Below are positions 1 to 8,849 of a DNA stretch of 64,000 nucleotides, piece after piece. Both the position numbers and the translations under genes were made by a program. The notes below the pieces were generated by a model. The model did not search any database. It was not told the DNA's origin and saw nothing but the letters and a program-made list of their open reading frames with translations. Origin of the DNA: DASZKW01 sp035552775 (GTDB lineage: Bacteria; Actinomycetota; Acidimicrobiia; Acidimicrobiales; Palsa-688); NCBI GenBank assembly GCA_035552775.1, contig DASZKW010000043.1, positions 1 to 64,000 of the forward strand, in the 5' to 3' direction. Each line of letters begins with the position of its first letter. Positions within the stretch are counted from its first letter, which is position 1.

Positions 1-713
1 ACCGGTTCGAGGCTGGGGCGTATCTGGTCGGCACCGAGGCCCTCCAGTTCTTCGAGCGGGTACGTTCCGGTGCCCACGAGCAGGCAGCGGGCTCCGGCCG
101 CCTGAGCGCACTCCAGGTCGCGAGGGGTGTCGCCGACGACCCAGGTGTCGCCGGCTGTGAGCTCCACGCCGTGGCGGCCGGCGACGCGGCGCAGGGCGAC
201 GGGCACCAGTACCCGGCGGTCGGCGTCGTCGCTTCCATAGGCGCCTACCTCCAGGTCGAGCCAGCGCTCCAGGCCGAACGCGGTCAACTTGACGACGGCG
301 TTGGGGGCGACGTTACCGGTGAGCACCGTCGACACCACCCGCCGGTCACAGTGGAGGCGCTCGAGCAGATCGACCACCCCGGGCAATACGTAGCCGTCGG
401 CGGCCATCGCCGCGGCCGCTGCCTCCAGCCCCTCCTCGAGGTGGCGGAGGATCTCGGGCAGAGCCTCGGGAGCGGCGTGCATCAGCTCCAGGTACTCGCT
501 CACGATCTGGGGATCGGTCTTGCCACCCATGCGGACACGGACTTCGGGAGCGCGCCCCAGCACCGCCTCCAGGGCACGGTCGAACACCGCAGCACCGTGG
601 CCGCCGGCGTGGAGCAGCGTCCCGTCCACGTCGAAGAGCACGAGGCGCCGGATCACCGGATCAAGGTACGGAGTTTCTTCGCCGTCACCAGCGGCGGGGT
701 AGACAATGGTCAT
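1..713 (-). CDS. HAD-family hydrolase (3' end outside window)
   Basis: Haloacid dehalogenase-like phosphatase, probably cytosolic; substrate not predictable. Reading leftward from ATG at 713, the protein has the nucleophile motif FDVDGTLL near residue 28, a helical cap region, a motif II threonine in VVSTVLTGN, and a motif IV in DTWVVGDTPRDLECA followed by a G-A-G-rich end. This order is diagnostic for the phosphoglycolate phosphatase-like branch. About 237 codons are visible without a stop, so only the last few residues lie beyond base 1. The ATG overlaps the start region of pgi on the other strand, so the two 5' ends interlock and each promoter must lie within the other gene or use an internal start. 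Confidence 0.85.
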   Translation of the reverse strand, partial: MTIVYPAAGDGEETPYLDPVIRRLVLFDVDGTLLHAGGHGAAVFDRALEAVLGRAPEVRVRMGGKTDPQIVSEYLELMHAAPEALPEILRHLEEGLEAAAAAMAADGYVLPGVVDLLERLHCDRRVVSTVLTGNVAPNAVVKLTAFGLERWLDLEVGAYGSDDADRRVLVPVALRRVAGRHGVELTAGDTWVVGDTPRDLECAQAAGARCLLVGTGTYPLEELEGLGADQIRPSLEP

Positions 714-2349
714 GCAGATCACTCCGGTGCGCATGACCGAGACGACCGAGTGGAAGGCGCTCGCCGAGCACCAGCGCCAGCTCGCGGACGTCCACCTGCG
801 TGACCTTTTCGCCGAGGATCCGAGCCGGGGCGACACCCTCACCGTCGACGCCGCCGACCTCCACCTCGACTACTCCAAGGGCAGGCTCACCGCCGAGACC
901 ATCCGCCTGCTGGTGGCCGTCGCCGAGCGAGCGGGCCTGCGCGAGCGCATCGACGCCATGTTCGCCGGCGAGCACATCAACACGACCGAGGACCGCGCCG
1001 TGCTCCACGTGGCGTTGAGGGCGCCGCAGGGCGCCGCCCTGACCGTTGACGGCGCCGACGTCGTCGGCCCCGTCCACCGTGTGCTGGAGAAGATGGCCGT
1101 TTTCTCCAACCAGGTTCGCAGCGGCGAATGGCGGGGGGCCACCGGCAAGCGCATCGCCAACGTGGTCAACATCGGCATCGGCGGATCCGACCTCGGGCCG
1201 GCCATGGCCTACGGGGCGCTCCAGCCGTTCGTGGATCGTTCCCTCACCGTCCGCTTCGTGTCCAACGTCGACGGCAGCGATATCTGGGAGGCCACCCGCG
1301 ATCTCGACCCCGCCGAGACGCTGTTCATCGTCAGCTCCAAGACCTTCACCACGACCGAGACCATCACCAACGCCCGCTCGGCGCGGTCGTGGCTCCTGGC
1401 CACCCTGGGAGACCCTTCGGCGGTGGCACGCCATTTCGTCGCCGTGTCCACCAACGCGGCCAAGGTGGCCGAGTTCGGGATCGACACCGACAACATGTTC
1501 GGCTTCTGGGACTGGGTGGGGGGCCGCTACTCCTTCGACTCGGCCATCGGGCTGTCACTGATGATCGCAGTGGGGCCCGACGCATTCTTCGAGATGCTCG
1601 GCGGCTTCCACGCCATCGACGAGCACCTGCGCACCACCCCCTTCGAGCGCAACCTGCCGGTGCTGCTGGGAATGATCGGCGTCTGGTACTACGACCTGTT
1701 CGGGGCCCAGACCCACGCCATCCTCCCGTACAACCACTACCTGGCCAAGTTTCCGAGCTACCTCCAGCAGTTGGACATGGAGAGCAACGGCAAGTCGGTG
1801 ACCCTCGCCGGCGAACCCGTCGACATGGCCACGGGGCCGGTCGTGTGGGGCACCCCCGGTACCAACGGCCAGCACGCCTACTACCAGCTGATCCATCAGG
1901 GCACCCGGCTAATCCCTGCCGATTTCATAGGTTTCCTGCGCCCAGCGCACCGCGTCGGCGACCACCACGACCTGCTCATGGCCAACCTGTTCGCCCAGAC
2001 CGAAGCCCTGGCGTTCGGCAAGACCGCATCAGAGGTTTCCGCCGAGGGGGTGGCCGCCCACCTGGTCCCCCACCGCACGTTCGCCGGCAACCACCCGACC
2101 ACCACCATCCTCGCCCCCGAGTTGTCGCCCCGGGTGCTCGGCGAACTCGTCGCCCTCTACGAGCACAAGGTCCTGACCCAGGGGGTGGTCTGGGGGATCA
2201 ACTCGTTCGACCAGTGGGGCGTGGAGCTCGGCAAGGCGCTCGCGGGCAGGATCGTCCCCGAGCTCACGTCGGAGGCGGAGCCCGAACTGGGCCACGACAG
2301 CTCGACCAACGCCCTCATCCGCAGGTACCGGGGCGCCCGTCGGGGCTGA
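706..2349 (+). CDS. pgi: Glucose-6-phosphate isomerase
   Basis: Interconverts glucose-6-phosphate and fructose-6-phosphate in glycolysis and gluconeogenesis, in the cytosol. The 547-residue length is typical. Family signatures are clear: NIGIGGSDLGP near residue 150, the sugar-phosphate loop VSSKTFTTTET, GGRYSFDSAIGLS, and the catalytic-region segment NGQHAYYQLIHQGT. Three in-frame ATGs (706, 712, 733) could be the start; the later ones reduce overlap with the divergent HAD gene. The 3' end overlaps the convergent ECF S-component gene by 35 bases, which is unusual and is linked to that gene's repeat-encoded tail. Confidence 0.97.
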   Translation: MVMQITPVRMTETTEWKALAEHQRQLADVHLRDLFAEDPSRGDTLTVDAADLHLDYSKGRLTAETIRLLVAVAERAGLRERIDAMFAGEHINTTEDRAVLHVALRAPQGAALTVDGADVVGPVHRVLEKMAVFSNQVRSGEWRGATGKRIANVVNIGIGGSDLGPAMAYGALQPFVDRSLTVRFVSNVDGSDIWEATRDLDPAETLFIVSSKTFTTTETITNARSARSWLLATLGDPSAVARHFVAVSTNAAKVAEFGIDTDNMFGFWDWVGGRYSFDSAIGLSLMIAVGPDAFFEMLGGFHAIDEHLRTTPFERNLPVLLGMIGVWYYDLFGAQTHAILPYNHYLAKFPSYLQQLDMESNGKSVTLAGEPVDMATGPVVWGTPGTNGQHAYYQLIHQGTRLIPADFIGFLRPAHRVGDHHDLLMANLFAQTEALAFGKTASEVSAEGVAAHLVPHRTFAGNHPTTTILAPELSPRVLGELVALYEHKVLTQGVVWGINSFDQWGVELGKALAGRIVPELTSEAEPELGHDSSTNALIRRYRGARRG

Positions 2350-3388
2350 GCGGCACGCCGGCGGGGTCGGGCGGGGGGCCGGCGGGGTCGGGCGGGGGGC
2401 CGGCGGGCGGCCTGGCGGGGTCGGGCGGGGGGTCGGGGGGCGGCCCGGCGGGGTGGGGGGGCGGCCCGGCGGGGTCGGGCGAGTCCGCCTCCATTCTGGG
2501 GACGCAAACCAGGACTCTGTCTTGGTTTGCGTCCCCAGAATGAGTCGGGCCTGCGAAGGTGACCGGCGCGTCCCACGCGGCTCGCCGGGAGGCTCTGCGC
2601 AGGGCGGCTAGGACAGCCTTCCCGAGCACGAGGATGAGCGCGGCGTTGATCACCGCCCGGGGCAGGTCGAAGCCGAGCGAGGTGCTCAGGTCGAACGCCA
2701 CGAAGTGACGCAGGTTGGCGACGGCGCCGGCGCCGGCTTGGTAGGAGATGCTGGTCCCCGATGTCTGCAGGGGCCAGAACCACAAGTTGAGCAGCGCCCC
2801 GTACAGCACGGAAGCGACGGCGACGTAAGCGGCCAGCAGCGCGCATTCGGTACGCCCGGTGGCCCGGGGCAGGCAGCCGGCGCCGAAGCCCATCCACGCC
2901 GCGCCGAACATCTGGAACGGCAACCACGGTCCCACCCCTCCGCTGATCAGGGCGGACGTGACCAGTGTGACCGCGCCCAGGACGAAGCCGAACCCTCGGC
3001 CGAGGACACGGCCGGCGGGCACGAGGAGGAAGAACACCGGCTCGAACCCGGCGACGCCGGGGCCGACCACGCGCAGGGCGCTCCCGCACGCGGCGAGGAC
3101 GCCGAGCATGGCGATGGCCTTGGCGTCGATGGCGCCGTCCGCTATCTCGCTGAGGACGATGGCGAACAGCAGCGGGAGCAGCACGGCGAACTCCCAGGGA
3201 GCGTCGCCGGCGTGTGCCATCGCCGACGGCGATTGTCCGCTGATCACCAGCGGCCATATGAACGACGCCACGCCAAGCGCCGACGCCACCGCCAGCAGGA
3301 CCGACGTTGACGGCCGGAACCGGATGACGCCCGCCGGCCTGGGCGTCGCCAGCCGGGGTGCCCCCCGTGACCTCACTACCCCGCTCAT
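2315..3388 (-). CDS. ECF transporter S component (probable corrinoid-specific)
   Basis: Substrate-binding membrane subunit of an energy-coupling factor importer. The protein (357 residues from ATG at 3388) has about six hydrophobic segments in its first 270 residues, with glycine-rich stretches such as FMFGAAWMGFGAG-like and SALISGGVGPW, as in ECF S components. ATG overlaps the TGA of the ATPase gene (ATGA), so it is the last gene of a translationally coupled operon. Cobalamin or another corrinoid is inferred as substrate from the riboswitch at the operon's head. The last 55-60 residues are odd: a segment encoded by a perfect hairpin (2492-2542), then a Pro-Asp-Pro-rich tail encoded by GC-rich repeats, running into pgi. 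This tail looks like read-through of inserted DNA. Confidence 0.75.
   Translation of the reverse strand: MSGVVRSRGAPRLATPRPAGVIRFRPSTSVLLAVASALGVASFIWPLVISGQSPSAMAHAGDAPWEFAVLLPLLFAIVLSEIADGAIDAKAIAMLGVLAACGSALRVVGPGVAGFEPVFFLLVPAGRVLGRGFGFVLGAVTLVTSALISGGVGPWLPFQMFGAAWMGFGAGCLPRATGRTECALLAAYVAVASVLYGALLNLWFWPLQTSGTSISYQAGAGAVANLRHFVAFDLSTSLGFDLPRAVINAALILVLGKAVLAALRRASRRAAWDAPVTFAGPTHSGDANQDRVLVCVPRMEADSPDPAGPPPHPAGPPPDPPPDPARPPAGPPPDPAGPPPDPAGVPLSPDGRPGTCG
2350..2490. repeat. GC-rich short tandem repeats encoding a Pro-rich tail
   Basis: Imperfect repeats of about 20 bases built on GGCGGGGTCGGGCGGGGGGC fill the space after pgi. On the minus strand they encode the Pro-Asp-Pro-Ala-Gly-Pro tail of the ECF S component. 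The composition differs from the flanking genes and suggests slippage-prone DNA. Confidence 0.8.
2492..2542. repeat. Perfect hairpin element (palindrome A)
   Basis: Arms 2492-2511 and 2523-2542 are exact 20-base reverse complements. Pairing continues inward with one G-T and three further pairs, leaving a 3-base loop. The arm core is GGGGACGCAAACC. It lies inside the S-component reading frame on the minus strand, where it is translated in the C-terminal tail. There is no poly-T after either arm, so it is not a standard terminator. Confidence 0.9.
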
Positions 3389-5100
3389 GCTCGGCCCCCC
3401 GGTGGCCCGTCGGGCTGCGGGCTCCCCAGCGCGCCCGGCAACGCGCCCCCCAGCGCGCCCCCCTGCACGCCTTGCAGCGCGTCGCGCACCTCGCCGACGG
3501 TAAGCCAGGGGTCGGGGGCGAAGACCTTGGCCACCTGGGGGGCGAACACCGGGGAGTGGCACACCATCTGGCGCGCTGGTCCGTCGCCCACCACCGCGCC
3601 GTCGGCCAAGAACACCACCCGGTCGGCGACCTGGGCCGTCAACTCCACGTCGTGGGTGGCGACGACCACGGCGTGGCCGGCGCCGGCCAGATCGCCGAGC
3701 AGGGCGCCCAGCCGGCGCTTGGCGGTGTAGTCGAGGCCTCGGGTCGGCTCGTCGAGCAGCACCAGCGGGGGCTCGGGTGCGAGGATCACGGCGAGGGCGA
3801 GACCGAGGCGCTGACCCTCGGATAGGTCCCGGGGGTGGCGGCCGGGGTCCAGGTCAGCGGCGATGGTGTCCAGCACCGACGCCGTCGTTCCCGTCTTCAG
3901 CCCGCCGTCGCGGTCGGCGGTCGCGCATTCCTCGGCGACGCTCGACGCCCACAGCAACACCCCGGCGTCCTGGGGTACCAGTCCGACCCGGCGGGTCAGC
4001 TCGGCCGGGGTCATGGTGTGCGGCGCCCCGCCGAGCACCCGGACCCTCCCGCCGGTGGGGGCCCGGGCACCGGCGAGGCGGGAGAGGAGCGTGGACTTGC
4101 CCGATCCGTTGCGCCCCATCACCGCCGTGATCTGCCCCCGGTAGAACTCGACGTCGACATGGCGCAGCGCCGGCCGGCCGGCGTAGACCACGGTGAGCGC
4201 TTCGGCGGTGGCAACCGGCCCCCCTGGGGCACCCCGCGGCGCGCCGGCCGGCGCCTGGGCGCCGGCGCCGGCGGCGGCGGCGGCGGCGGTGAGCTCGGCA
4301 CGCAACGGGCCGGCAAATCGGCGGGCGTCGCGCACCGACAGCGGCAGCGGTGACCAGCCGGCCAGGCGCCCGAGCTCGACGATGGGCGGGGCGACGGGAG
4401 AGGTGGCCATCACCTCGGATGGCGGGCCCGTCTGCAAGGGCCGGCCGGCGCCGGGCACGCTGATGACCCGGTCGGCGAATGGGATCACCCGCTCCAGGCG
4501 GTGCTCGGCGACGACGACGGTGAGGCCGACGTCGTGGACGAGGCGGGCCAGCGACGCCAGCACGTCCTCGGCGGCGGCCGGGTCGAGGGCGGAGGTGGGC
4601 TCGTCGAGGACGAGGACCCGGGGGGAGGCGGCGAGCACGGCGCCGATGGCGACCCTTTGCTGCTGGCCGCCCGACAGACTCCGCACGGGGCGGGACCGCA
4701 CCTCGTGGAGTCCGAGAAGGTCGAGGGTGTCCTCCACCCGGCGGCGCATCGCCGCGGGGTCCACCCCGAGGTTCTCCATGGTGTAGGCGAGCTCGTCCTC
4801 GACGACGTCGGTGACGAAGCTGGCGGCCGGATCCTGGCCCACGAAACCGACGAGGTCGGCCATGTCCCGGGGCCGGTGATCGCGGGTGCTGCGCCCGTCC
4901 ACGCTGACCCGACCGCGCAAGTGGCCGCCACTGAAGTGGGGCACCAGGCCGTTGACGGCACGCAACAACGTGGATTTCCCCGAGCCCGTACGACCGATGA
5001 CGACGCACAACTCGCCCTCGGCGACATCGAGCGCCACGTCGCGCAACGTCGGTTCCGGGGCAGCGGGGTAGGAGAAAGAGACGTCGTCGAAGTTGATCAC
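3385..5100 (-). CDS. ECF transporter ATPase, two fused ATP-binding domains
   Basis: Energises the ECF importer in the cytosol. The 571-residue protein carries two complete ABC domains in tandem, equivalent to a fused EcfA-EcfA'. The first has Walker A GRTGSGKST near residue 38, signature LSGGQQQR and Walker B VLVLDEPTSALD. The second has Walker A GRNGSGKST, a variant signature DLSEGQRLGLA and VLLDEPTRGLD. A Gly/Ala/Pro-rich linker joins them. The GTG start (5100) overlaps the T-component stop as GTGA. A longer open frame upstream of 5100 is a shadow of the T-component gene and is excluded. Confidence 0.92.
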   Translation of the reverse strand: MINFDDVSFSYPAAPEPTLRDVALDVAEGELCVVIGRTGSGKSTLLRAVNGLVPHFSGGHLRGRVSVDGRSTRDHRPRDMADLVGFVGQDPAASFVTDVVEDELAYTMENLGVDPAAMRRRVEDTLDLLGLHEVRSRPVRSLSGGQQQRVAIGAVLAASPRVLVLDEPTSALDPAAAEDVLASLARLVHDVGLTVVVAEHRLERVIPFADRVISVPGAGRPLQTGPPSEVMATSPVAPPIVELGRLAGWSPLPLSVRDARRFAGPLRAELTAAAAAAGAGAQAPAGAPRGAPGGPVATAEALTVVYAGRPALRHVDVEFYRGQITAVMGRNGSGKSTLLSRLAGARAPTGGRVRVLGGAPHTMTPAELTRRVGLVPQDAGVLLWASSVAEECATADRDGGLKTGTTASVLDTIAADLDPGRHPRDLSEGQRLGLALAVILAPEPPLVLLDEPTRGLDYTAKRRLGALLGDLAGAGHAVVVATHDVELTAQVADRVVFLADGAVVGDGPARQMVCHSPVFAPQVAKVFAPDPWLTVGEVRDALQGVQGGALGGALPGALGSPQPDGPPGGRA

Positions 5101-6245
5101 GCCGCGGTCTCCCCGGGCTCGGTGCCCGCGGGTGCTCCGGTACCCTGCGGCGAGCCCGGAAGCGGAGGGGGCGTCAACGCGGCTGGGGCCAGAGCCACCA
5201 GGATGGCCGCCAGCGGAGCCGCCGCCAGCGCCGGCCACTGCGGCGGCGACACGCTCGGATGTATCCCCGCGCCGGTTGCCACCACTGCGACGACGGGTAC
5301 GAGCACGCTCGCCGCGGTGAGCCATTCGGGGCTGCCCCAACGGTCGGGGCGGTACCGGGTACGCGTCGTTCGCCGGCCCCGGGCGACGAGGGCACCGGCG
5401 AGCATCGCCACACCGAGCGGCAGGATCACCGGTCCCACCGGTCCGGGGATGCCCGTCTGGTCCACCAGGGCGGCCACCCCGAGGACGCTCAGTATCAGCC
5501 CGGCGACCGTGGCCACGTCGCCCACCCGCCCGGCCGGCCCGGGCCGGCGCACCCGGCGGCCGTAGCCACGGGCGTCCATTGACGCCGCCAGCTCCAGCGA
5601 GCGGTCGAGGGCTCCTTCGAGCACGGGGACGGCCATACCCCGTACCCCGGCTATGCCCCGCACGGGGCGGCCCCGCAGCCGGCGGGCGTCGCGGATGTTG
5701 CGCACCGTGATCATGGCCTCGGGGGTAAAAGCCAAACCCACGGTCACCGCAACCCCCGCCTCGTAGAGCAGCGACGGCAGGCAGCGCAGCAGCCGGTAGG
5801 GGCTGGCCAGCGAGTTGGCGGCGGCGAAGCAGGCCAGGATCACCGCCAGCTGGAGTCCCTGGTAGAGCGCCCCGAGGATGGCCTCCACCGTCACCGGGCC
5901 GCCGATGCTGACCCCCGCGGCCCACGTGGGCAGCGGGACACGGGGCAAGGCGAAAAGCTGATGACCGCCGACCTTGGCTCCGAAGACGACCTGGATCACC
6001 AGGCGCACCAAGACGATGGTGACCCCGAAGCGGACCGAGACCCCCAGCGTCGCCGCCCATGGGGCGTTGCCCCGCCGGGTGACCACCACCGACGCCACCA
6101 CCGCGAACACCAGCGCCAGCAGCAGCGGGCTGGTGGTGCGCCCGGCGACCACGGCCAGGCCCGCGGCCCACACCCACCACGCCAGGGGATGAAGCGTCCT
6201 CCTGTACGCCTGTACCCGGCCCCGCCCGCCAGAAGCGAGGCTCAC
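5097..6245 (-). CDS. ECF transporter T component (CbiQ family)
   Basis: Integral membrane coupling subunit that joins the S component to the ATPases. The 382-residue protein has hydrophobic helices in its first 130 residues. It also has the cytoplasmic coupling region SLELAASMDARGYGRR near residue 215, the Ala-Arg-Gly motif by which T components contact the ATPase groove, followed by further membrane segments. The GTG start at 6245 overlaps the preceding stop (GTGA) and its own stop overlaps the ATPase start. CbiQ-family membership agrees with cobalt or cobalamin-related transport but does not prove the substrate. Confidence 0.9.
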   Translation of the reverse strand: MSLASGGRGRVQAYRRTLHPLAWWVWAAGLAVVAGRTTSPLLLALVFAVVASVVVTRRGNAPWAATLGVSVRFGVTIVLVRLVIQVVFGAKVGGHQLFALPRVPLPTWAAGVSIGGPVTVEAILGALYQGLQLAVILACFAAANSLASPYRLLRCLPSLLYEAGVAVTVGLAFTPEAMITVRNIRDARRLRGRPVRGIAGVRGMAVPVLEGALDRSLELAASMDARGYGRRVRRPGPAGRVGDVATVAGLILSVLGVAALVDQTGIPGPVGPVILPLGVAMLAGALVARGRRTTRTRYRPDRWGSPEWLTAASVLVPVVAVVATGAGIHPSVSPPQWPALAAAPLAAILVALAPAALTPPPLPGSPQGTGAPAGTEPGETAA

Positions 6246-7288
6246 CCCACCTCGCCTCCCCGGCGCCGGTGGCGGCGCTGGTAGGCGACGACGCCCGCGG
6301 CCAAGGCGGCGAGGAGGGCTGCGGTGAGCAGCGCCGGCCAGGCGCTGCCGCCGGTCCGGCGCAGCGAGCCCGACGCGCCGGCCACGGCCCGGGGACCGCC
6401 AACGTTCGAGACCCGGTCCCCCGCCGGCGCCGAGGTGGTGGGGGCATCGAGTGTGGTCCGGGCACCCGTCGCCTGTTTCGGGGTGGGCGCTGCGACGCTG
6501 GACGCGACGGTTGCCGACACGGCCGGCGGGCGCGGCGCTTTCCCTGCCCGGTCACCGGTCGGTGGCGACTGAGCCGGCGCCGACGGCGAACTGCCGCCGC
6601 CCGCACCGGCTGCGACGGCGGCCGTCCCGGCCGGGTTCGACGCGCCGGACGGGGGTGACGAAGCGGGCGAGGAAGGTCCGGGGGGTGGCACAGTGGGCGA
6701 CGTCGCAGCGGGCACCGTCGTCGAGGCTGCGGTCGGAGACGGCGCCGTCGTACCGCAGGTGACGGCGGGGTCCGCCGGGCCGCGCGGCGCCGGGTCGCTC
6801 GGGTTACCGTGGCCGGGGTCTTGGAAACGCCAACCCTGCGTCGTGGCCGCCGACGCGGTGGCGAACGCCGGTCCGGTGTTGGAGTAGCTCCAGCCGCCGG
6901 CCGTGCCCTGCCAGTACGACCAGTAGTCGTACCCGCCGGCGGTGAGGGTCCCGCACCCCGAGGCGGGAGTGCCGTCGATGGCGCAGAGCAGCCCGCTCGG
7001 GTCGTAGCGGGGCGGGGGCCACCCCTCCTGGTTGGAGAGGTCGGCCAACGCCTGCGCGTTGTTGTCCCCGCTCGGGACCTCCACGCAAGCCTGGACGACG
7101 TTTCCCGGCGAGGTGGTGGGGCCGCCGAAGTCGACGACGAACGCCACGTGCGATCCCGTCGCCGCCGCCGCGCACCCCGCGCCGATCGGGCCGGCGAGGC
7201 TCGACGCCGGGAGCCAGGTGGCGGTGCCGACGACCACGCCGGCGGCCAGAGACATCCGCCCCCACCGCCGCGCCCACCGGTTCATCAC
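6242..7288 (-). CDS. Secreted, membrane-anchored DUF4430-like protein (resembles SCO2322 family)
   Basis: No enzymatic role is evident. The protein (348 residues) has an N-terminal signal peptide, then a compact domain of about 130 residues with regularly placed aromatic residues (YDYWSYWQG, GWSYSNTGPAF, GWRFQDPG) and paired cysteines. A long Pro/Ser/Thr-rich stalk follows, then one transmembrane helix near the C terminus with an Arg/His-rich tail. The W-Y-W spacing resembles DUF4430, the fold of the beta domain of animal intrinsic factor and transcobalamin, and Streptomyces SCO2322 proteins found beside ECF genes. It could present a ligand to the transporter from the cell surface. GTG at 7288 (or ATG at 7285) overlaps the upstream stop. 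Confidence 0.7.
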   Translation of the reverse strand: MMNRWARRWGRMSLAAGVVVGTATWLPASSLAGPIGAGCAAAATGSHVAFVVDFGGPTTSPGNVVQACVEVPSGDNNAQALADLSNQEGWPPPRYDPSGLLCAIDGTPASGCGTLTAGGYDYWSYWQGTAGGWSYSNTGPAFATASAATTQGWRFQDPGHGNPSDPAPRGPADPAVTCGTTAPSPTAASTTVPAATSPTVPPPGPSSPASSPPSGASNPAGTAAVAAGAGGGSSPSAPAQSPPTGDRAGKAPRPPAVSATVASSVAAPTPKQATGARTTLDAPTTSAPAGDRVSNVGGPRAVAGASGSLRRTGGSAWPALLTAALLAALAAGVVAYQRRHRRRGGEVG

Positions 7289-8748
7289 ACCCCGGGCGGG
7301 TCGGCGCCCATGGCTACCACGGGCCGGTTCAGTTGGGCACCGCCCTCGGAGCCCAAGAACGGGGCGTCTCCGAAGGTGAACACACCACCGTCGGACGCCA
7401 CCAGCCAGTAACCGCGCCCGTCGGCCGTCGGCGCCATCCCCACGATCGGCGCGTTGAGCTTGGCGCCGCCCTCCGACCCGTAGAAGCCGGCGTCGAAGCT
7501 GAACACCCCGCCGTCGGACGCCACCAGGCGGTAGCCCGAACCGGCGGTGGGGTGGGGGTTCTCGGGGAAACTCAGGCCGGCGAGGGCGGGCACCGCCTGC
7601 TCGGTGGCCAGCAGGTTGGCGGTCAGGGCGCCGTTTGCGCCGGCCTGGAACGCGAGGGCCCCCGTAGACGGGCTAGCGGAAATCTGGAGTCCGAGCAGGA
7701 ACGACAGGGCATCGGCGCCTCCCTTGACGAAGCGGGGACCGACGGGGGAGGTCCTGGCGGCGACTAGGGCTTGGATGACCAAGGCGGTGGAGTCCGAGTC
7801 GCTGGGCCCCCCGAAGTACGCCCAGCCTCCGTCGCCACCCTGGACGGCGGCGAGGAAGCCGACGGCGTCGTGGGCGGGAGCGGTCCGCTGGGCGGCGAGG
7901 CCCTCGACGGCAACGGCGGTGGAGTTGGTATCGGGTCCGGTATAGGTGGAGGGGTCGGCCGGCGGGCACGGTGTGGCGGTGTCGGCCCGGTATGCCTCCC
8001 ACCCGCCGCTCTGGCACTGCTGGCCCGTCAGCCACCGCAGCGCCGGGGCTATGACCGCCGTTCCCACGTCGCCGGCCCCGGCGAGGGCGGCTAGGGCCAG
8101 GCCCTGGCGGTACGCACCGTCGTAGGTCGGGTCGGCGCTGCCGAACAGGCCGGCGTCGGTTCCGCTGGTGCGCATGGTGGCGAGGAGCCGCGCCACCAGG
8201 TCGCTTCCGCCGAAACGGCGAGGGTCGACACCGGTGGCGTGAGCGTCGAGGATGAGCAGGGCGAGCCGCCCCGGGTCGTCGACCGGCGGGGTCTGCGAAC
8301 GGTCGACCACGGCGGCGTCGACGTGGGCCTGCAGGTAGGCGATTGCCGGCGCCACAGTTCCCGGGTTGGTTCCGGTGGCGGCGAGGGCCAGGACGGCCTG
8401 GGCGGTGTCGGAGTAGTCGGGTTGACCGGGCGAGGTGGCGGAGGGGATGAAACCGTGGGCGCCGAACTGGCTCGCCAGCCACGTCGAGGCGACAGCGGCG
8501 GCCGGCGACTGGGGGAGCCCGGCCGCGGTCCCAGGCGCACTGGCGGAGGCGCTCAGGCCGGCGAGCGCCGGGGTGGCCGCCAGCGCCGGGGTGGCCGCCA
8601 GCGCCGGGGTGGCCGCCAGCGCCGGGGTGGCCGCCAGCGCCGGGGTGGCGGCGACGGCCGCGGCCAGGGCCGCGGCGGCTACGGGGCGGAGTCGGAAGCA
8701 CAACCGACGGTCGCCGGGTCGGCGCCGGCGGGACGAGAGCGGGACCAT
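7285..8748 (-). CDS. Secreted alpha/alpha-barrel (prenyltransferase/squalene-cyclase-like repeat) protein
   Basis: First gene of the ECF operon. ATG at 8748 is preceded by AGGAGG ten bases upstream. The 487-residue product has a basic N-terminus and an export signal that contains nearly five copies of an Ala-Thr-Pro-Ala-Leu-Ala repeat. Helical repeats follow with the terpenoid-cyclase-like pattern (YSDTAQAVLAL, GGWEAYRADT, DSDSTALVIQAL, GGDGGWAYFG). Two copies of the surface repeat GYWLVASDGGVFTFGDAPF lie at the C terminus. Animal intrinsic factor and transcobalamin pair just such an alpha6/alpha6 barrel with a DUF4430-like domain, encoded here by the next gene. A corrinoid-binding role is therefore proposed by inference; enzymatic cyclase motifs (DXDD) are not seen. 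Confidence 0.75.
   Translation of the reverse strand: MVPLSSRRRRPGDRRLCFRLRPVAAAALAAAVAATPALAATPALAATPALAATPALAATPALAGLSASASAPGTAAGLPQSPAAAVASTWLASQFGAHGFIPSATSPGQPDYSDTAQAVLALAATGTNPGTVAPAIAYLQAHVDAAVVDRSQTPPVDDPGRLALLILDAHATGVDPRRFGGSDLVARLLATMRTSGTDAGLFGSADPTYDGAYRQGLALAALAGAGDVGTAVIAPALRWLTGQQCQSGGWEAYRADTATPCPPADPSTYTGPDTNSTAVAVEGLAAQRTAPAHDAVGFLAAVQGGDGGWAYFGGPSDSDSTALVIQALVAARTSPVGPRFVKGGADALSFLLGLQISASPSTGALAFQAGANGALTANLLATEQAVPALAGLSFPENPHPTAGSGYRLVASDGGVFSFDAGFYGSEGGAKLNAPIVGMAPTADGRGYWLVASDGGVFTFGDAPFLGSEGGAQLNRPVVAMGADPPGV
8564..8647. repeat. 18-base tandem repeat inside signal-peptide coding region
   Basis: Four exact copies and one partial copy of an 18-base unit (AGCGCCGGGGTGGCCGCC on plus) encode (ALAATP)n in the export signal of the barrel protein. 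Changes of one unit keep the reading frame, so copy number could vary between strains and alter signal length. Confidence 0.9.
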
Positions 8749-8849
8749 GGTTCGTTTGCCTCCTGGTGAGCGGAGGAGACGAGGAACGCTCCTGCGACGC
8801 CCGGGAAGGGAACCGCACGAACCAACCTTGCTCCGAGGACTGGTTTCGT

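Noticed and set aside
1128..2543. 471-codon plus-strand open frame inside pgi
   Set aside because: Composition (Arg, His, Gly, Pro) is typical of a shifted frame in high-GC DNA, and pgi is certain here.
5101..6606. Upstream part of a 1073-codon minus-strand open frame joined to the ECF ATPase
   Set aside because: The residues are Arg/Pro/Gly-rich and unlike any domain. The T component in another frame has clear helices and motifs, and GTG at 5100 makes a GTGA overlap.
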